DNA of 64,000 nucleotides from NCBI GenBank assembly GCA_958009055.1, contig OY253651.1:124001-188000 (forward strand), in the 5' to 3' direction. Below the pieces are notes generated by a model. It made no database searches. It was not told where the DNA came from and saw nothing but the letters and a program-made list of their open reading frames with translations. Positions 62,394 to 64,000 of the stretch are shown one piece after another. This stretch comes from Choricystis sp. odSpoLacu1 (Eukaryota; Chlorophyta; Trebouxiophyceae). Position 1 is the stretch's first letter, and every line of letters begins with the position of its first letter. A program made the position numbers and the translations under genes.

Positions 62394-64000
62394 TCACCGT
62401 TTCTCCCGCCGAAACGCGGCCTCGATGTCGGCCAACCTGGCCGCAACCTGCGCAGCAGTCGGCCTCACCTCTGGATCCGCGTCCCAGCACGCCTCCGCCA
62501 ACGCCACCAGCGGTGGCGGCGCGGCGGGGCGAGTCCACGCGGGGCGCAGCCCTCCGCCCGCGACGCGGGCTGCGACTTCGGCGGAGTGTAGGCGCAGGCC
62601 GGCGTAGGGGGGGGACCCGTTCCACATCTCGCAGAGGAGGACGCCCAGGGCGTACACGTCGGAGGGCGGCCCCGCGACGCCGGCTGCGAGTTTTTCAGGG
62701 GCCGCGTACGCGGGCGCCCCGACGCGGGCGCCGACGCGAGCGCCGGCGCCTGACGCGGACAGCGGGCGCGCGTGCCCAAAGTCTGCGACTTTGGCGACAA
62801 ACCCTCTCCGATCCGCTCTGTGCGCCCGCAACAGCACGTTGGAGGGAGACACGTCGCCGTGCACGACACGGGCGGCGTGCAGGGCGTCCACGCCGCGCGC
62901 GACCTCCTGCGCGGTGCGGAGGAGGGCTCTGTACGCGGCGCGCGCGCCGTGGCGGGAGGAGGGAGCGAAGGCGGCTCGGTCGAGCGCGCGGCGCAGGGTG
63001 CCCAGGTCGCACAGCTCCAGCACAGCCACCACAACAGCGTCGCCCGGGACGAGGGGGAGGGGGCCGACCCGGCCGTCGGCCAGGGCAGCGAGCAGGGGGC
63101 CGCGCCCGCGGAAGGAGGGGGGGGGCGCCCGAGGAGGAGCCGGAGGGGGCGATGGGGGTGGCGCGCCCTCTCCCGCCCGCCGACGCGGCGCGCGGAGCGG
63201 CGTGGGGGGAGCCAAAGCCTTCGTCCGACTTGAAGGAGGCGGCGGACGGGGGGCGGGGGGAGGGCGGGGAGGCGGGTAAAGGGGGTGGGAGCGCCGCTCC
63301 TGCCTCCGACGTGCGTGCGAGCGCCGCCCGCGCGGCCGCCAGGTCGGGCGACGCGGCCGCCGCCCTGTCCTCGCAGGCCGTTGAGCCTGCGACCACAGAC
63401 CAGGCGTAGGTCGCCACGACGTGGGGGTGGGCGACCGCGCGGCCGACGACGACTTCTCGGACAGCCGCGTCTAGAGACGCGGGGTCGGCCGCCCGCACGC
63501 GCGTCAGCTTCACCGCGACGGGGGCGCCTCTCCACGCGCCTCTGAAGCCGGCGCCACTGGCACCGGCGCCGAGGCGGCCGTGCAAGATGACGTCGTCGAG
63601 CGTGGCGGGGGGGCCAGGGCCGCCGAGCAGGGGGCGGAGGGAGGGGGGGAGGGGGGGTGGGGGCACACCCGCGCCATCATCGTCGCTGGTCAGGGATGAG
63701 ACGCCCGACACGGTGCGCGCGGAGGCGGTGAGAGCGGCGGGAGGAGGGGCGGCTGCTGCCCCCCCCCCCCCCCCCGCCGCGTCCAGGGAACAAGACAACG
63801 ACGCGGCCAGCGCGACAACATCTCCCACGTCCAGCGACTGGGTGCGGGCGGCTCGCGCGGCAATGGCTGACGGCGGTTCATCTGGCGGAGGCGTGCCCGC
63901 CAGGAGGAAGGGTGGGTCTGTGGGGGTGGCCGCGGCCGCGCAAAACGCGGCTGGCTTGGCCTTGGCGCGCAGCGCCGGGGGCGGCGGCGTCTCCACGTCG
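62394..64000 (-). CDS. Protein kinase with long N-terminal region (partial at window end)
   Basis: A Ser/Thr or Raf-like kinase. Its N-terminus lies at or beyond base 64000. After about 160 low-complexity residues the kinase domain starts: GRLGAGASGAGFRGAWRG (Gly loop), VAVKLTRV (Lys), a long Ala/Pro/Ser insert in the N lobe, VVVAVLELCDLGTLRRALDR (hinge), VVHGDVSPSNVLLRAH (catalytic loop, HGD in place of HRD), ADFGHARPLS (DFG), AYAAPEKL (APE), SDVYALGVLLCEMWNGSPPY and RPTAAQVAARL. Catalytic Lys, Asp and DFG are present, so it should be active. The N-lobe insert is out of frame with the rest unless the 9-base G run 63117-63125 loses one base. The substrate is unknown. Confidence 0.88.

Noticed and set aside
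1..64000. tRNA, rRNA, CRISPR arrays, operons or bacterial origin
   Set aside because: No T-loop consensus with matching arms was found in the gaps, there are no regular spaced repeats, and spliceosomal introns are present throughout.

Overview
The window is nuclear DNA of a photosynthetic eukaryote, most likely a unicellular green alga (Chlorophyta or another early green lineage). It is very GC-rich and gene-dense. Genes carry 0 to 3 short GT-AG introns of about 60 to 330 nt, mostly with GTGAG donors and CA/CT-rich acceptor tracts. The gene set includes a magnesium chelatase H subunit, an HCF173 homologue, a plastid-type acyltransferase, a digalactosyldiacylglycerol synthase, a GH14 beta-amylase, a pheophorbide-oxygenase-like Rieske protein and an AP2 protein, which together fit the green lineage. 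I cannot name a genus. There are no rRNA or tRNA genes, no recognisable transposon and no CRISPR array.

Layout, left to right. 1-9.9 kb: SelO (cut by the window edge), ITPA, a PAF-acetylhydrolase-like esterase, an unrecognised Pro/Ala-rich gene, a CPBP membrane protease, a pepsin-type aspartic protease and a dienelactone hydrolase. 10-21.7 kb: rhomboid protease, plastid lysophosphatidate acyltransferase, an EMB8/ABHD-type hydrolase, a Na+/H+ exchanger, an SDF2-like MIR protein, a 75-residue membrane protein, a membrane RING protein and a LONRF-type RING/LON protein. 22-38.5 kb: HCF173, Nup133-like nucleoporin, a small LEA-like protein, the Rieske oxygenase, a selenoprotein-F homologue, beta-amylase, a NOL8-like RRM protein, a cytochrome b5 protein, STRAP and a TFIIIC subunit 6-like protein. 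38.9-47.0 kb: a second, essentially identical copy of 24697-32753. 47-64 kb: a nine-AP2-domain protein, ChlH, a Gly-rich MGAC protein, an RFC clamp-loader subunit, DGD synthase and a protein kinase (cut by the window edge).

The main structural event is the 8.06 kb duplication. Its layout (a 9-nt filler at the left join, and a flanking direct repeat of about 95 bp that equals sequence already next to the AP2 gene) is explained by one 14.2 kb tandem duplication (24697-38928) followed by a 6.1 kb deletion inside the second unit. It leaves two intact copies each of the LEA-like, Rieske and selenoprotein-F genes, plus one broken copy each of NUP133 and beta-amylase.

A second window-wide pattern is that nine genes each need exactly one base removed from a run of 8 to 13 C/G (ten runs in all), and two genes need one CG unit removed from a (GC)n run, to restore a conserved reading frame. 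In every gene complete in the window the corrected coding length is a multiple of three. The beta-amylase run is 13 C in the original and 12 C (in frame) in the duplicate, so both lengths occur in this sequence. This is either a systematic consensus error or real run-length instability.

Functionally, several genes serve the plastid: ChlH (chlorophyll synthesis), the PAO-like protein (chlorophyll breakdown), HCF173 (psbA translation), LPAAT and DGD (thylakoid lipids), and beta-amylase (starch use). The remainder is housekeeping: nuclear pore, clamp loader, Pol III factor, proteolysis and ER quality control.
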